Source: Metellina segmentata (Eukaryota > Arthropoda > Arachnida > Araneae > Tetragnathidae). Taken from it: 64,000 bases of DNA. The notes beneath the pieces are model-generated. The model searched no databases and was not told the origin of the DNA. It was given only the letters and a program-made list of their open reading frames with translations. Made by a program: the position numbers and the translations under genes. This document shows, one piece after another, positions 32,811-42,905 of this stretch; within the stretch, counting starts at the first letter, position 1; every line of letters begins with the position of its first letter. The stretch spans positions 96,295,172 through 96,359,171 of the forward strand of contig OX375874.1 of assembly GCA_947359465.1 (NCBI GenBank), in the 5' to 3' direction.

Positions 32811-33654
32811 CTTTTATAAATATCTAAAATTTTATATATGATCTACATAACATCCATTTAATCCATCGTATCTACACACATTTCGATAAAAGATACACTT
32901 GTGACGTCAAATATCGTTTAAAATGCGCATTTTACAGAATCAACTTAAAATAAGACATTGTTCTAGTCGTATGACATGGATATTCGTCGCAACAACAGGC
33001 TTTTAGAAATATCTGGAATTTTATAGATATCTTCGTAATCCATCCTATCCCCGGCAACGGAGTTTGTAATAGTGGCTCAAGCTACAGCACATACACCACC
33101 CCGAACACGCGAGCACCGAATCTCAAATTCTAATGCCCTAATAAATTGAGTGTATAATTCTCTTCCCCTCGAACATTTCATTTTAGGGAAACCTCAATAT
33201 CGCATTTCCCCTTAACAGCCCTAATTTACATGAGCTCTCGAAGGCCCGTCGTCGGTATCTGGCCATTTAGCGAAAAGTCATTACGTGAGGTTTCTATATT
33301 CCATCCTCCCCGCTTTTATTCCGAGGGTGCCCGGTGACATAACAGGTCCATCCCGGACGTCGAGTGTGCTTAATTGGGAAAGCTGTGGTTTCAATTAATC
33401 AGCCGTTCTGAATACCCCTCTCGGCAAGATAAACTCCTGTCCCCGGAAGTTATGAGCACAGACAAGCCCAGTGGTGTAAGTTGCTGTCGACGGGACGACA
33501 CCTTTTACACTGGCAGGTAGGGTGATCAAATTTCGGCCATGAAATTTAACCTCCTTATGGATTCGCACGTATAATACTACCTTGTAACTTCCATGAATGA
33601 CTACCAGTTTTGGTCACCTTTGCCAATAGAATCGCTCCATACAATTATATTATT
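32811..33654. other. GC-elevated unique block
   Basis: 33060-33520 is GC-richer than its surroundings, repeat-free and lacks frames. It contains CAATTAATCAG and CTTAATTGGG, homeodomain-like words. Candidate host non-coding element by composition only. Confidence 0.3.
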
Positions 33655-34400
33655 AAGGCCAATCGAACTCTTTTCAAAGGATTTTATTCTAAGGAAAGTA
33701 AACATGTAACGATGTCTCGACAGGTGATTACGAACACAGGTAGGTTATAAGAACAGTTGTTCTTGTGTTCTGGTTGCTACAGTCCCAGTAGACGAACATT
33801 GGTGTATGACAGTACCTGTGTTCTGATACTATCAAGAACATGTAATCTTGGTAGTTCGGAATAAGAACGTGAATAAGGTTAGATTTGTTGTGGACTCTCG
33901 GAAGAGAGGGGCGTGTTTTTGCACCGGACAGTGCTGCATATATATCTGAAACTTTGTATTATATTGTAAAATAAATGTGCGTGTCCAATTAAGGTAAGAA
34001 ATGTCCCTGTGTTCTTGTACACTACTACACTCATTGTCTATCAAATTAAGACATCGCTCGGTCACTCTGACAAAACCAATATAATTTTTCCCAAGATTCT
34101 ATTCTATGGAAAGAAGCAACAGAATCTGTCCAAATCTTTCTTAGGAAAGGATTAGTAGAATCCTCACAACAAATTATACTTTAAAAGAAAGATAGCCAAT
34201 AGAATCTTTACACATGATTCTATTCTGTGTTGTAAACCAATATAATATTTCCAATGGACTCTATTCAAATGAAAGGATCAATATAATCTTTCTGAAGGAT
34301 TCAATTCCACGGAAAATACCAAATAGAATCTCTCCTAAGGATTCTGTTCGAAAGAAAGGGGGTCAATAGAATTTTTCTTAAGGTTGATAGAATCCATGAA
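33655..34400. repeat. Degenerate tandem repeat, split by an LTR-like insert
   Basis: Imperfect units of about 40-60 bp at 33655-33704 and 34073-34400 share CCAATA.AATCTTTC, AAGGATTCTATTC and GGAAAG words. The segment between is an LTR-like insert that falls inside one unit. Confidence 0.55.
33705..34072. mobile_element. Probable solo LTR
   Basis: A 368-bp segment begins TGTAACG and ends CTGACA (TG...CA). Flanking pentamers are AAACA and AAACC, 4 of 5 alike. It contains AAATAAATG and several GAACACAG words in both orientations. It splits the surrounding tandem unit cleanly. No internal retrotransposon genes are present. The class is uncertain. Confidence 0.4.
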
Positions 34401-34734
34401 TTCTTTCAACCAACATGTATGTAGTTATGTAGTTATTGATTGTATTGTAAAGTAAAAGCAAAACTGGAAAAACTATGAAGTTTTTTAGATGGATTTTAGA
34501 GAGATTTGGACGCGACTGTGAAAAAACTCTTTTAGTATGAGCATTCGCACCTATGATGCCTAATATCAAAGCCCAAGATCTTTTAAGATTTAACACATCA
34601 ACTTAAATCACTGAAAATATTAAACCAAGAGGGTGACTGTGCTAGAGCTTGAGCCACTACTGTCCGTTGCCGTCATCTTTTCAATCCAGAAACGAATATT
34701 ATGTACTTTCCTCACATGTTTGGGCAGGTGCATA
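34401..34734. other. No feature recognised
   Basis: AT-rich sequence. The minus frame at 34378-34596 has no motif. Confidence 0.4.
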
Positions 34735-35155
34735 CAGTAGGGTCGTCGCCTCAAACGGTAGCGTGAAAGTACGAATCGCACACAAGGAGAGGACAACCAA
34801 CAGCTAATATTTTAAGTCCTTGTTATTCCAAGAGCGTAAGAATATGTACAATAATATTTACCATCATCACATTATTAATAATACACCAATACATATTAGT
34901 GTTTGTCCTCGAAGTCCAGCGCGGTCAGCAGCGTCATCCTCTGTCTCGGCTCTATCTATCGTCTCTCTCATCTCTGTCTAACCGTCATTCGTCCGCAGTT
35001 CAAAAAGAATCCAACGGTAAAAGTCGAGATCCAATCAAAGATCTTCTGGATGTATACCACCTGTTCTACTCAAGTCGTTGTAAAGCGGCTGACGAAAGAA
35101 CAGCAGCTGTCGCGAAATAATAACCAGTCAGAATATATTCGGCATTCCGACAGGT
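34735..35155 (+). repeat. 430-bp repeat family, copy 2
   Basis: From GTCGTCGCCTCAAACGGTAG to AATATATTCGGCATTCCG. Shared internal words include ACAAGGAGA.GACAACCAAC, TTATTCCAAGA and GAACAGCAGCTG. Two overlapping short frames are not conserved in the other copies, so they are not taken as genes. Confidence 0.7.
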
Positions 35156-35159
35156 GAGA

Positions 35160-35895
35160 AGGTAGTGTTGAAAGTCTTTACAATACCATCGGCTGCTTTC
35201 TCGTTTGCAATATAATGTATTACGAATGAACAAGAGCTATTTTTTTATTCGTGCTCTTCCTTGGCCTGAGAAACTGCCGAAATTCTTTGAGCTATAGAAG
35301 ACCTTCAAGCATTTCCAACAAGCAGCAGCCAAAGTTTAATCAGAGGTGTTTTATATTCAGTGGGCACGCTTACCCAACGAACGCACTGGCCCCAATTCGC
35401 CTTTCTTGGATTTTGTTTGTCGTTCTACCGTCATTTTTTGCTTCACAATGGCTAACTAGAACATGACTTACAGCTTAAAGTGGAATCGGAACCAATACGA
35501 ACATCCATGGCCTGTACTCAAACACCGAGCCATAGGACAGGGAGATAAACAAATCGTCTTCCATTGAATACGTGAGATATATATGTAGGAACGGCGCCAG
35601 CAGCGCCCTTTCAGAACGGCAAAGGGAAAAGACCCCTCAGAACGACCCCCTCAGAAGACACCTTTTCCCCTAGACGCCATTGAATGCTGACGCATTTTTC
35701 CGAGCAGAGAAGACTGCTGCAGATAATGACTGAACTTTTTTTAAATATAAATCAACTGTATGTAGTAACTGTAGATATAAAACCATTAAATGTCGATGTA
35801 CTGTAAGATTCGAAGCCTTTATATCTAGACCTCAACAAACTAAACAAGACGAATCTTACATATATCTTAATTTCACTTGATTATATGACAATACT
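35160..35895. other. No feature recognised
   Basis: Unique sequence with a purine-rich patch containing repeated CAGAACG and CCCCTCAGAA words at about 35590-35680. No convincing frame. Confidence 0.4.
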
Positions 35896-36156
35896 ATGGA
35901 AACTAAATATGGAAAAGACTGCTTTTTGGGTGTTCCTGATAGACCAATACGGGAGGCAGTGGCTGCTTTTCGCCTATTTATCGGGCATGATTGCCTTCCT
36001 GCTCATCTGTGTCATATTGACGTTCTTAATGAAGCTGCCTGCCCCCTGTGTGACAAAAACGAACCTATGGACAAACATCACCTGCGTTTCTGTGGAGCTC
36101 TCCACGGAGAAACTGATACTTCGAGATACTGGGAAGCTAAAAGACTCTTGGAGTGA
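35896..36156 (+). pseudogene. Non-LTR retrotransposon C-terminus
   Basis: An 86-codon frame contains REAVAAFRLFIGHDCLPAHL, then CPLCDKNEPMDKHHL and CGAL, then YWEAKRLL. A CxxC-x-HH-C type zinc knuckle at the end of a LINE polyprotein fits well. The reverse transcriptase and the stretch linking to it are absent, as expected for a 5'-truncated LINE copy. About 100 bp of possible 3' UTR follows. Confidence 0.65.
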
Positions 36157-36264
36157 TAGCCTTTGGGTGTCCTTTGAACTTTTTGTTCGTCTTCTGTTCA
36201 CGTTCTTTTTTTTTCCTTGTCCATGTACCCCAGTCATTGGAAAATTTAAAAAATATGACAAATA

Positions 36265-36818
36265 CTAGAATTGCGTCAATGTCTAGACTCAGAAATCGAG
36301 CTTCCAAAGTTCGGAACATAACTTAAGGATTGGTTAAGCTTTGCAGGTCAATTTCAAAACATCGAAAATAACGTTGATTTAAAAGGATCCGACTAATACC
36401 ATTACTTGAATCAGTTTACGATAGTCCGCGATCAAAGGCACGAGAGAGTCGAATCTTGTGCAGCCACAAATGAGAATTGTCCGTTAGTGATGCAAAGAGA
36501 GTTCAAAGGAACGATTCGGTGATGAGGATATACTAATCCAATTTTACCTCCGTGAATTGTTGGGACTAGTTTAGAATAATGGATTGAAAGGAAGCAAACA
36601 GGATTCATTGAGAACCGTGTGCAATAAATTGCCATCTCATTTAAGAGCTTTAAACTCATTGTGTGTAACCACTCACGAGTTTGCCATAGTACTCTTCCCT
36701 TTGGTTGAGTTGAAAGGTGACACGTAACATAAAGGTGACGAGAAAACAGTCGCTTTTTTTATCTCTATTAAACACCAACCAACTACCGAAGAATTAAACA
36801 TAAAAAAAGATGTACTCA
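36265..36818. other. No feature recognised
   Basis: Unique sequence. A minus frame at 36432-36659 has no motif. Confidence 0.4.
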
Positions 36819-36820
36819 AC

Positions 36821-37436
36821 CTGGGTGTAAAAGATTTAAATCACGATTAAAATTATGATTTTAATCAAATGATTTTTTTTAATCATTGATTTAAACCACA
36901 ACCAATTTTACATTTTTATACACTAACTGCCAAAAGTTAAGCACGAAAGGTAAAATGCGAAGACAACAAGTACAGCTTTGATTGACACGAAATACGGCAG
37001 GGAAGTAGCAAGTAGGTTTATGCATGAAACACAACAAAGAATTAAATACAAAGATAAAAACAATTTGAATTTTCATAAATGATAAGATGTAAGTCATATT
37101 AGAGTCATTAACAAAAATGATGCTTTTGTTAATGATAAATTTGATAAATTGATAACTAATAAATTGGTTAACATGATGTAATTTACTCAAGAAAAACTAT
37201 GTAGAATGACAACTTGTGTTTTAAAGTTAAAAGAATGTTTTACCTTTTGCTTTTATTTTGAAAATTCATTTTTAAATGTATTACCATGTAACAAACTATG
37301 ATTTTCAGTAAAATAAATAATGATTTACCACGTCACAAATTCTGATTGTTCACATAAAATAAATATTGGTTTACATGTGTAATGTCCAGAACTCAATGTT
37401 TTATTTAACAAATTCATGAGTTTTTTACACCCTGCA
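36821..37436. mobile_element. Possible MITE with GATTTAAATC start
   Basis: The left end reads CTGGGTGTAAAAGATTTAAA. The right end reversed reads GCAGGGTGTAAAAAA. The left arm contains nested AT-rich palindromes (36833-36895). The interior has no frame. Ends match over only about 12 bases, so this is tentative. Confidence 0.25.
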
Positions 37437-37569
37437 GGTACTTAACACAGAAACCGATTTTTACATTTAAAAAATTTAATTATCATTTACAGGTTAAAAA
37501 TTTTAGTGACACAACTGTTAACCTTAATCGAGAAGACGTTGTGCATCTGACGGATAAAATGAAAACAAT

Positions 37570-37690
37570 CGACATGAGATATCTCCTCTATCAATATCTG
37601 ACCAATTTTGAAAATGACCGGATACCTCATTCATCAAGATTTGGTCAGTTGTGATAATGATGAGATATCTCAAGAAGATATTGCCGATTT
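37570..37690. repeat. Palindromic-core repeat
   Basis: GACATGAGATATCTC at 37571 and TGATGAGATATCTC at 37659. The latter follows a GATTTGGTCAGTTGTGATAA line that aligns with 38920-38940. Confidence 0.45.
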
Positions 37691-37694
37691 CGGT

Positions 37695-37992
37695 AATGGT
37701 AATGGTAATTTTAGTTAACATCATACTAGAGCAACACAACGGGCTATTGACGACGGTCCGGGATCAGTCCCTTTTAAGGGAATAACCGAGGACAACACAA
37801 CGTAATTTTGAACCACGGTCAGATAATAAAGCAAAACCTGAGCTGGCACCTCACTCTCCAAATTTCCACAAGAACACAACGTGAGGACTTTTAGCCACGA
37901 CAGATTAAAGGTGCACCAGCCGCTTCTACGCCATACTCTTACTAACATCCATGCACTAACCCGGATTCAAACCAGGAACCTTCCGATCTAGT
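37695..37992 (-). mobile_element. SINE-1, head partly lost
   Basis: Reverse copy from a GGTAATGGTAATGG tail through the shared body to CCTTCCGATCTAG, where the head is cut. A few small deletions. It is followed immediately by another reverse SINE. Confidence 0.8.
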
Positions 37993-37996
37993 AAGT

Positions 37997-38676
37997 AATT
38001 TAGTAATTTTTAAATAACTTCGTACTAGAGCAAACCAACGGGCTATTGACGTCGGTCCGGGATCAATCCTCTAAAAAAAGATCCGAGGACACCACCACGT
38101 AATTTTGAACCACGGTCAGATGACGAGGCAACACCTAAGCGGGCACCCCACTCTCCAAACTTCCACACCAACTCAACATGATGAGTTTCGGCCACGACAG
38201 ATTTAAGGTGCCCCAGCCACTTCTGCACCATACGCTTGCAGCCGACCTTCCGGTATAGTGGTTAAGGTGTTAGCCTCTAGATCGGAAGGTTCCTGGTTCG
38301 AATCCGGGTCCGGGCAAGGATGTTTGTAAGCGTATGGTGTAGATTCGGCTGGTGCACCTTAAATCTGTCGTGGCCGAAAGTCCTCACGTTGGGTTGGTGT
38401 GGAAGTTTGGAGAGTGGGGTGCCAGCTCAGGTGTTGCTTCGTCATCTGACCGTGGTTCAAAATTACGAGGTGTTGTCCTCGGATCTTTCCCTTAAGGGAC
38501 TGATCCCGGACCGTCGTCAAGCCCGTTGTGTTTCTCTAGTACGATGTTAACTAAAATTAATATTACCATTAACATTACCATACGCTTTTAAACATCCATG
38601 CATTGACCCGGAGTCGAACCAGGAACCTTCCGATCTAGAGGCTAACACGTCAACCACCAAACTGGTTGGTCAGCTT
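37997..38676 (-). mobile_element. SINE-1 host copy, split by a forward SINE-1
   Basis: Reverse SINE text at 37997-38237 stops at ACCATACGCTT. It resumes at 38577-38676 with the same word and runs through the head to AACTGGTTGGTC. The insert between is a full forward SINE-1. Confidence 0.85.
38238..38576 (+). mobile_element. Full-length SINE-1 nested in SINE-1
   Basis: The head contains TATAGTGGTTAAGG (A box) and GGTTCGAATCC (B box), like a tRNA but with no full cloverleaf. The shared body and an ATTACC-type tail follow. ACCATACGCTT flanks it at 38227-38237 and 38577-38587. The opposite orientation to its host forms a large inverted repeat. Confidence 0.9.
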
Positions 38677-38687
38677 CTGTGTTGATG

Positions 38688-38849
38688 GTAATTTTTTTTG
38701 GTAATTTTTAGTGAACGTCGTACACACAACGGGCTATTGACGACGATCCGGGATCAGGCAATTAAGGAAAAGATCCGAGGACAACACCTCGTAATTTTGA
38801 ACCACGGTCAGATGACGAAGCAACACCTGAGCTGGCACCCCACTCTCCA
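38688..38849 (-). mobile_element. 5'-truncated SINE-1 with 16-bp target duplication
   Basis: Tail and 3' body only. AGCTTCTGTGTTGATG flanks it at 38672-38687 and 38850-38865. Truncation at the end away from the tail fits incomplete reverse transcription. Confidence 0.9.
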
Positions 38850-38897
38850 AGCTTCTGTGTTGATGAAATCAATCACTGTTTAGGTTTGTTATAATTA

Positions 38898-38970
38898 CCA
38901 GACACCTCGTACCTCAAGATCTGGTCGGTTTTGATAACGACGAGATAACTCGTCGAAGCAACCACCGAGT
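38898..38970. repeat. Palindromic-core repeat
   Basis: GACGAGATAACTCGTC at 38939-38954, preceded by GACACCTCGTACCTCAAGAT. It aligns with 37600-37690 and 46060-46120. Confidence 0.45.
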
Positions 38971-39405
38971 TAAATCCAAAACTTTTAAAAATCATCGTTT
39001 TACGTCAAGTATTATTTTGAAAAAAATACAACTTGACGAGAAAATGCTAGAACTTCATTTATAGAGTAAGTGCGACCTATTTGTCGAGTAAGAGTGATAA
39101 AACTAAAAATTTCTAACAGTAACTAGTTATTCTTCCTACTGTGCAAACAGCTTCTGAAGTCGATTAGGTGAATGGAATTTCTACCTTTATATCAGCAGTG
39201 TTTACCTTACTTAACTCTCCGAATGTCACGAGATTTAGTGAGTTTGCAGCCACGCCATTCAAGGTTGTTGAAAACAGATCTTGTGACAGAATTACAAGAA
39301 TTTTTACAACTGATCATATGTAAATCAAAACAAGGACGTGTCGACATTTATTACAAAATAGATATGCACAGAAATATGCGAACGCATTTTTTGGATTCGA
39401 TGTTC
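38971..39405. other. No feature recognised
   Basis: Unique sequence with no motif-bearing frame, ending at the Tc1 element. Confidence 0.4.
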
Positions 39406-39407
39406 TA

Positions 39408-40908
39408 CACTCATGTCCATAAATTAAGGATAATTCAGAATCACACTGAAATCGAGCTCTAAAGTAAAAATTTCACCTGTATTCACCTCACACATCTTCA
39501 AGAATAATATCCAAATTACAGGAAGCCATCAGATGACGCCGATAGTACGTCACAATGACGAGAGTGTAAGAGAGGTGTATATAAGTAATGGTAGCAAAGA
39601 AGTAAAATTGTTCACAAGCGTTCTGTAAGCTACTCTGTGTCACAACCGAATAGTTATGGCACAGAGGACGCATGTCGGTGATTTTTTACGTGGTAAAATT
39701 ATCAGCCGCCTGGAATGTGGGCGTACTCAGACGGAAGTTTCAGTGGAACTTGGAATCGACCAAAGTGTCATCTCTAGGCTTTGGTAACGCTTCCAAAATG
39801 ATGGAAATGTCAGTAGACGTTACAGTACAGGTCTCCCCCGAGTTACAACGCCGAATGACGACCGGTATTTGGCAGTCACTGCAAAAAGAAGCAGACGGAG
39901 CACAGCATCCGACCCTTCTCGTCAGCTATCTTCAGCCACGGGTACGACAGTTTCAAGGCAAATCGTTTACAGACGTTTGGGACATGTTGGTCTATATGCT
40001 CGCAGGCCTGTCAGATGTGTTCCGCTCACGGCAACTCACTGTCGCCAAAGGTTAGTCTGGAATTGAGAACATGCAATGTGGACATCGTCACAGTGGTCTT
40101 GTGTGATGTTTTCCGACGAGTCCAGATTTAGCTTGCAGTCTGATTCACGGCGGACGTTCATATGGAGAACGCCAGTCAACCGCTACCACCAAGACAACTT
40201 CATTGAACGACACCGTTATTGTGGTGCAGGTTTGCTCGTTTGGGGCAGAATTATACTGGGATCCATAACAGATCTACTTGTTCAAATCGGAACCATGAGA
40301 GGCCAAATTTATCGGGACATCATTCTGGAACAACATGTACGTATGTTTAGGGGTGCCATGGGCACAGAATTTGTGTTTATGGATGACAATGCTCGTCCTC
40401 ACCGAGCAAACATTGTAAACGAATGCCTTGAATCTGAGGATATCACCCGTATGGAATGGCCAACATTCTCGCCTGACTTTAATCCGATAGAGCATGTGTG
40501 GGACATGCTTGGCCGACGAGTTGCAGCCCGTCAACCACCTACATATGTACCGGAACTTCGGAGAGCATTGCTTGCTGAGTGGAGTGATCTTCCCAAAGAT
40601 CAGCTCGATAATTTGATCCTCAGCATGCTTAGGCGCTGTACGGACGGAATTTAATCGTCTGGGAGACATACAATGTATTAACCATCATACCAACTATGTC
40701 ATGTTAAGTTTTTGCAAGGTCGATATTTTTTGTAATTGCTCCAGTGAGCAAAAATCGTAGTTTTTATGAATGGTATCATACATACACCATCTTTTTTGTT
40801 CTTTATCTTGTGTTTAATAAATGGGCTTGATGAATAAGTCACCTTTGTTTTGTTTCTGAACCTTTATTTGCCGGAGCTGGCATTATCCTTAATTTATGGA
40901 CATGAGTG
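39408..40908 (+). mobile_element. Full-length Tc1-like element, youngest in window
   Basis: A 1,501-bp element flanked by TA (39406-39407 and 40909-40910). The first 27 bases (beginning CACTCATGTCCATAAATTAA) are identical to the reverse complement of the last 27. A TATATAAG promoter-like word lies at about 39576, upstream of a full-length transposase frame with only two stops. Confidence 0.95.
39656..40654 (+). pseudogene. Tc1-like transposase, two stop codons
   Basis: One continuous reading frame of about 332 codons begins MAQRTHVGDFLRGKIISRLE. It is broken by TAA at 39785-39787 and TGA at 40064-40066. Both could derive from CAA and CGA by one C-to-T change. A paired-like helix-turn-helix occupies roughly residues 1-110. 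The DDE domain shows FSDESRFSL, MDDNARPH and SPDFNPIEHVWD, with 34 residues between the second Asp and the Glu. Length equals a normal Tc1 transposase. No indel was seen, so decay has only begun. Confidence 0.9.
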
Positions 40909-40910
40909 TA

Positions 40911-41142
40911 GTTCGCACAATATTTTGTTTCATCTGATAATTCCCAGTGAGAGAGCGAACGGTGGAATATCAATAAACCTTCTGATGCCTGAACGATGGA
41001 GTAAGGAAGAAGACAGTTACGTACTACTATCGTGGCCACCGCGCCAAAGGCACCAGTCTGTGAAATTGACATTTCTACAAAAACCCGTTAGGAGTTTTGA
41101 TGCTTCGGCTACAATCGAGTTACCACTCAAAGGTTGTTTTCT
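40911..41142. other. No feature recognised
   Basis: Short unique stretch right of the Tc1 element. A frame across 40850-41176 overlaps the element end and has no motif. Confidence 0.4.
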
Positions 41143-41154
41143 CATAAAAATCGG

Positions 41155-41252
41155 CTATTCTCGATCTTTCCCTTAGGGGATTGATCCCGGACCGTCATCA
41201 ATAGCCCATTGTGTTGCTCAAGTACCACGTTAATTAAAAATTACCAAATTGC
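41155..41252 (+). mobile_element. 98-bp 5'-truncated SINE
   Basis: Only the 3' body and tail remain (TCTTTCCCTTAGGGGATTGA onward, then TTAATTAAAAATTACC). Flanks are CATAAAAATCGG (41143-41154) and CATAAAAATTGG (41253-41264), 11 of 12 alike. Confidence 0.75.
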
Positions 41253-41459
41253 CATAAAAATTGGAATTTCCACTAGGAATTGAGATGATTCGTGGCTTTG
41301 TCATAGCATAAAACAAAAAGGTGGCACGAAAAATTAATTTAAGTTGGAAATCGCCAAACTCTAGATTGGTGCCTTTGGCGAGGAATAGTAATGATATATT
41401 TATAAAATAGAATGCCAATTTTTTGAATTTGTGTTATTATTTTCTCGTCGAAATATAAA

Positions 41460-41834
41460 TCTATGTATATAAAAATGGATGTGGAGTGTATGTGTGTGGG
41501 TGTATATAGTACAAATCTACACTGTTTGACCAATCCACACCAAATTTGGTACACCTATACTTTGGAACACCGGAAAACATAGGTTATTTCTTTCCTGTCT
41601 TCAGACCAATCAGTAGCCATGAAAATTGGCACACAGGTAGTCCTAAAAACGTCCCTCGGAACCCCAACTTTAAAATCTAAAGTTTGTTTTTCTGCAACAC
41701 CACAAATGGACATGGATAAGGAAACACGTTCTATAGGGTATGTGTATTTGAGTTAACACAGGAATACGTCGCAGTCATATTTTAACTGCCGCTGTCATAT
41801 TTGAAACCCGAGCAACGACGGGTTATTCAACAAG
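41460..41834 (+). mobile_element. Non-autonomous Helitron
   Basis: The 5' end reads TCTATGTATATAAAAATGG, a common arthropod Helitron start. Near the 3' end a 6-bp stem with an 8-base loop (AACCCG at 41805-41810 pairing with CGGGTT at 41819-41824) lies about 10 bases before CAAG followed by T. The missing inverted ends and absent target duplication fit rolling-circle elements. About 375 bp, with no Rep/helicase. Confidence 0.6.
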
Positions 41835-42903
41835 TTTTTAAATAAACCTTGAAGTTCCCTTTTATTCTTCACTAAACTACTACTCCTGCATATATAGCAT
41901 ACATTTCACCCCTCTACACACATACTATGACTGAATAACCTCGTATGTTGATTGAAAGATTCAGTTGACAAGGTCAAAACTGGCTAGAAATCATACAGGG
42001 TTCACTTCAAATTACACATCGAATGTAAACGTGTGAACCCCTATAGAAGGTTAAACGCTCCTATTTAACCTCTATCTGAGAAATATCGCACCTACTGAAG
42101 GATTAATTTGGAAGTGATCTCCTATCCCCTGAACACAAATCAGAAGTTCACTGACATTTCACTAACGAGACCTCATTTTCACAGCTCTATCCTTTCGAGA
42201 GTTCGATTTTTGTATATTATATCCACGAGATCCGTTTTCTCCAAACACTAATGTATTAACCACTCGATATCAGTCATCTCATTGAGAGTCATTTTTGTAG
42301 TCGTTATAGTTAAGATAGTAAGAGGAAGGTAACGCGACAGGCACGCATCATATCACATTTGGCGACCTAATTTTGGGTTGTAACTCACAAGTTGAGCATC
42401 ACTCAGCTCGAGATTTTGATGAAGCACGTTGCTATGATACGGTTTTTAACTTAGAAATCAGTAAGTTTCCCACGATGTTTCTTGATAGGAGAATCCTCAT
42501 TATGAACTGGTTCCTTATTATTTACTAGCAAAATTATTCGACGTAACTCGGGTTGAATTTATTGTGTGTAGCTTGAAGAAAAACTATCTGAATATACAAT
42601 TACTTTTATCTTTCGTGGAATAAAATAATATTTTAACACCTTTTCTCAACATCTTTATAATTTGTATAACTTACTTTAGACACATATTCTACACATGCAT
42701 ATCCATGCATGTAATACATTTTACATAAATTGCACCCTTGTGATATGGCAAAGCAACAAAATGATGAAAGGTGACAGTAAGTTTACTACTACAGAAGACA
42801 ATTTTGAAATGAATTTGAATTCTCTTTCTGAAGTTCGTTAATGTAAAATTGCTCAACTCAATTCATAAAAATGACGAATATTCGACGAGAGCTCTCGCAC
42901 TTA
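41835..42903. other. No gene; possible LTR edge
   Basis: At about 42356-42370, ATCACATTTGGCGACCT resembles the junction of a gypsy-type LTR end and its priming region, but no LTR start, protease or polymerase text follows. Otherwise nothing was recognised. Confidence 0.3.
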
Positions 42904-42905
42904 TA

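Noticed and set aside
34899..35157. Two overlapping frames of 73 and 84 codons as a gene
   Set aside because: They lie in the 430-bp repeat and are not preserved in the other copies.
36821..36900. AT-rich palindromes as a replication origin
   Set aside because: The GATTTAAATC text is better explained as the end of a MITE-like repeat. Nothing else supports an origin.
38260..38330. tRNA gene suggested by perfect A and B boxes in several places
   Set aside because: Acceptor and anticodon stems do not pair, and the same sequence recurs with a body and tail in many copies. These are SINE heads, not tRNA genes.
42356..42370. Gypsy-type LTR and primer-binding site
   Set aside because: Only a short GGCGACC-like word is present. 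No LTR start and no polyprotein text were found.
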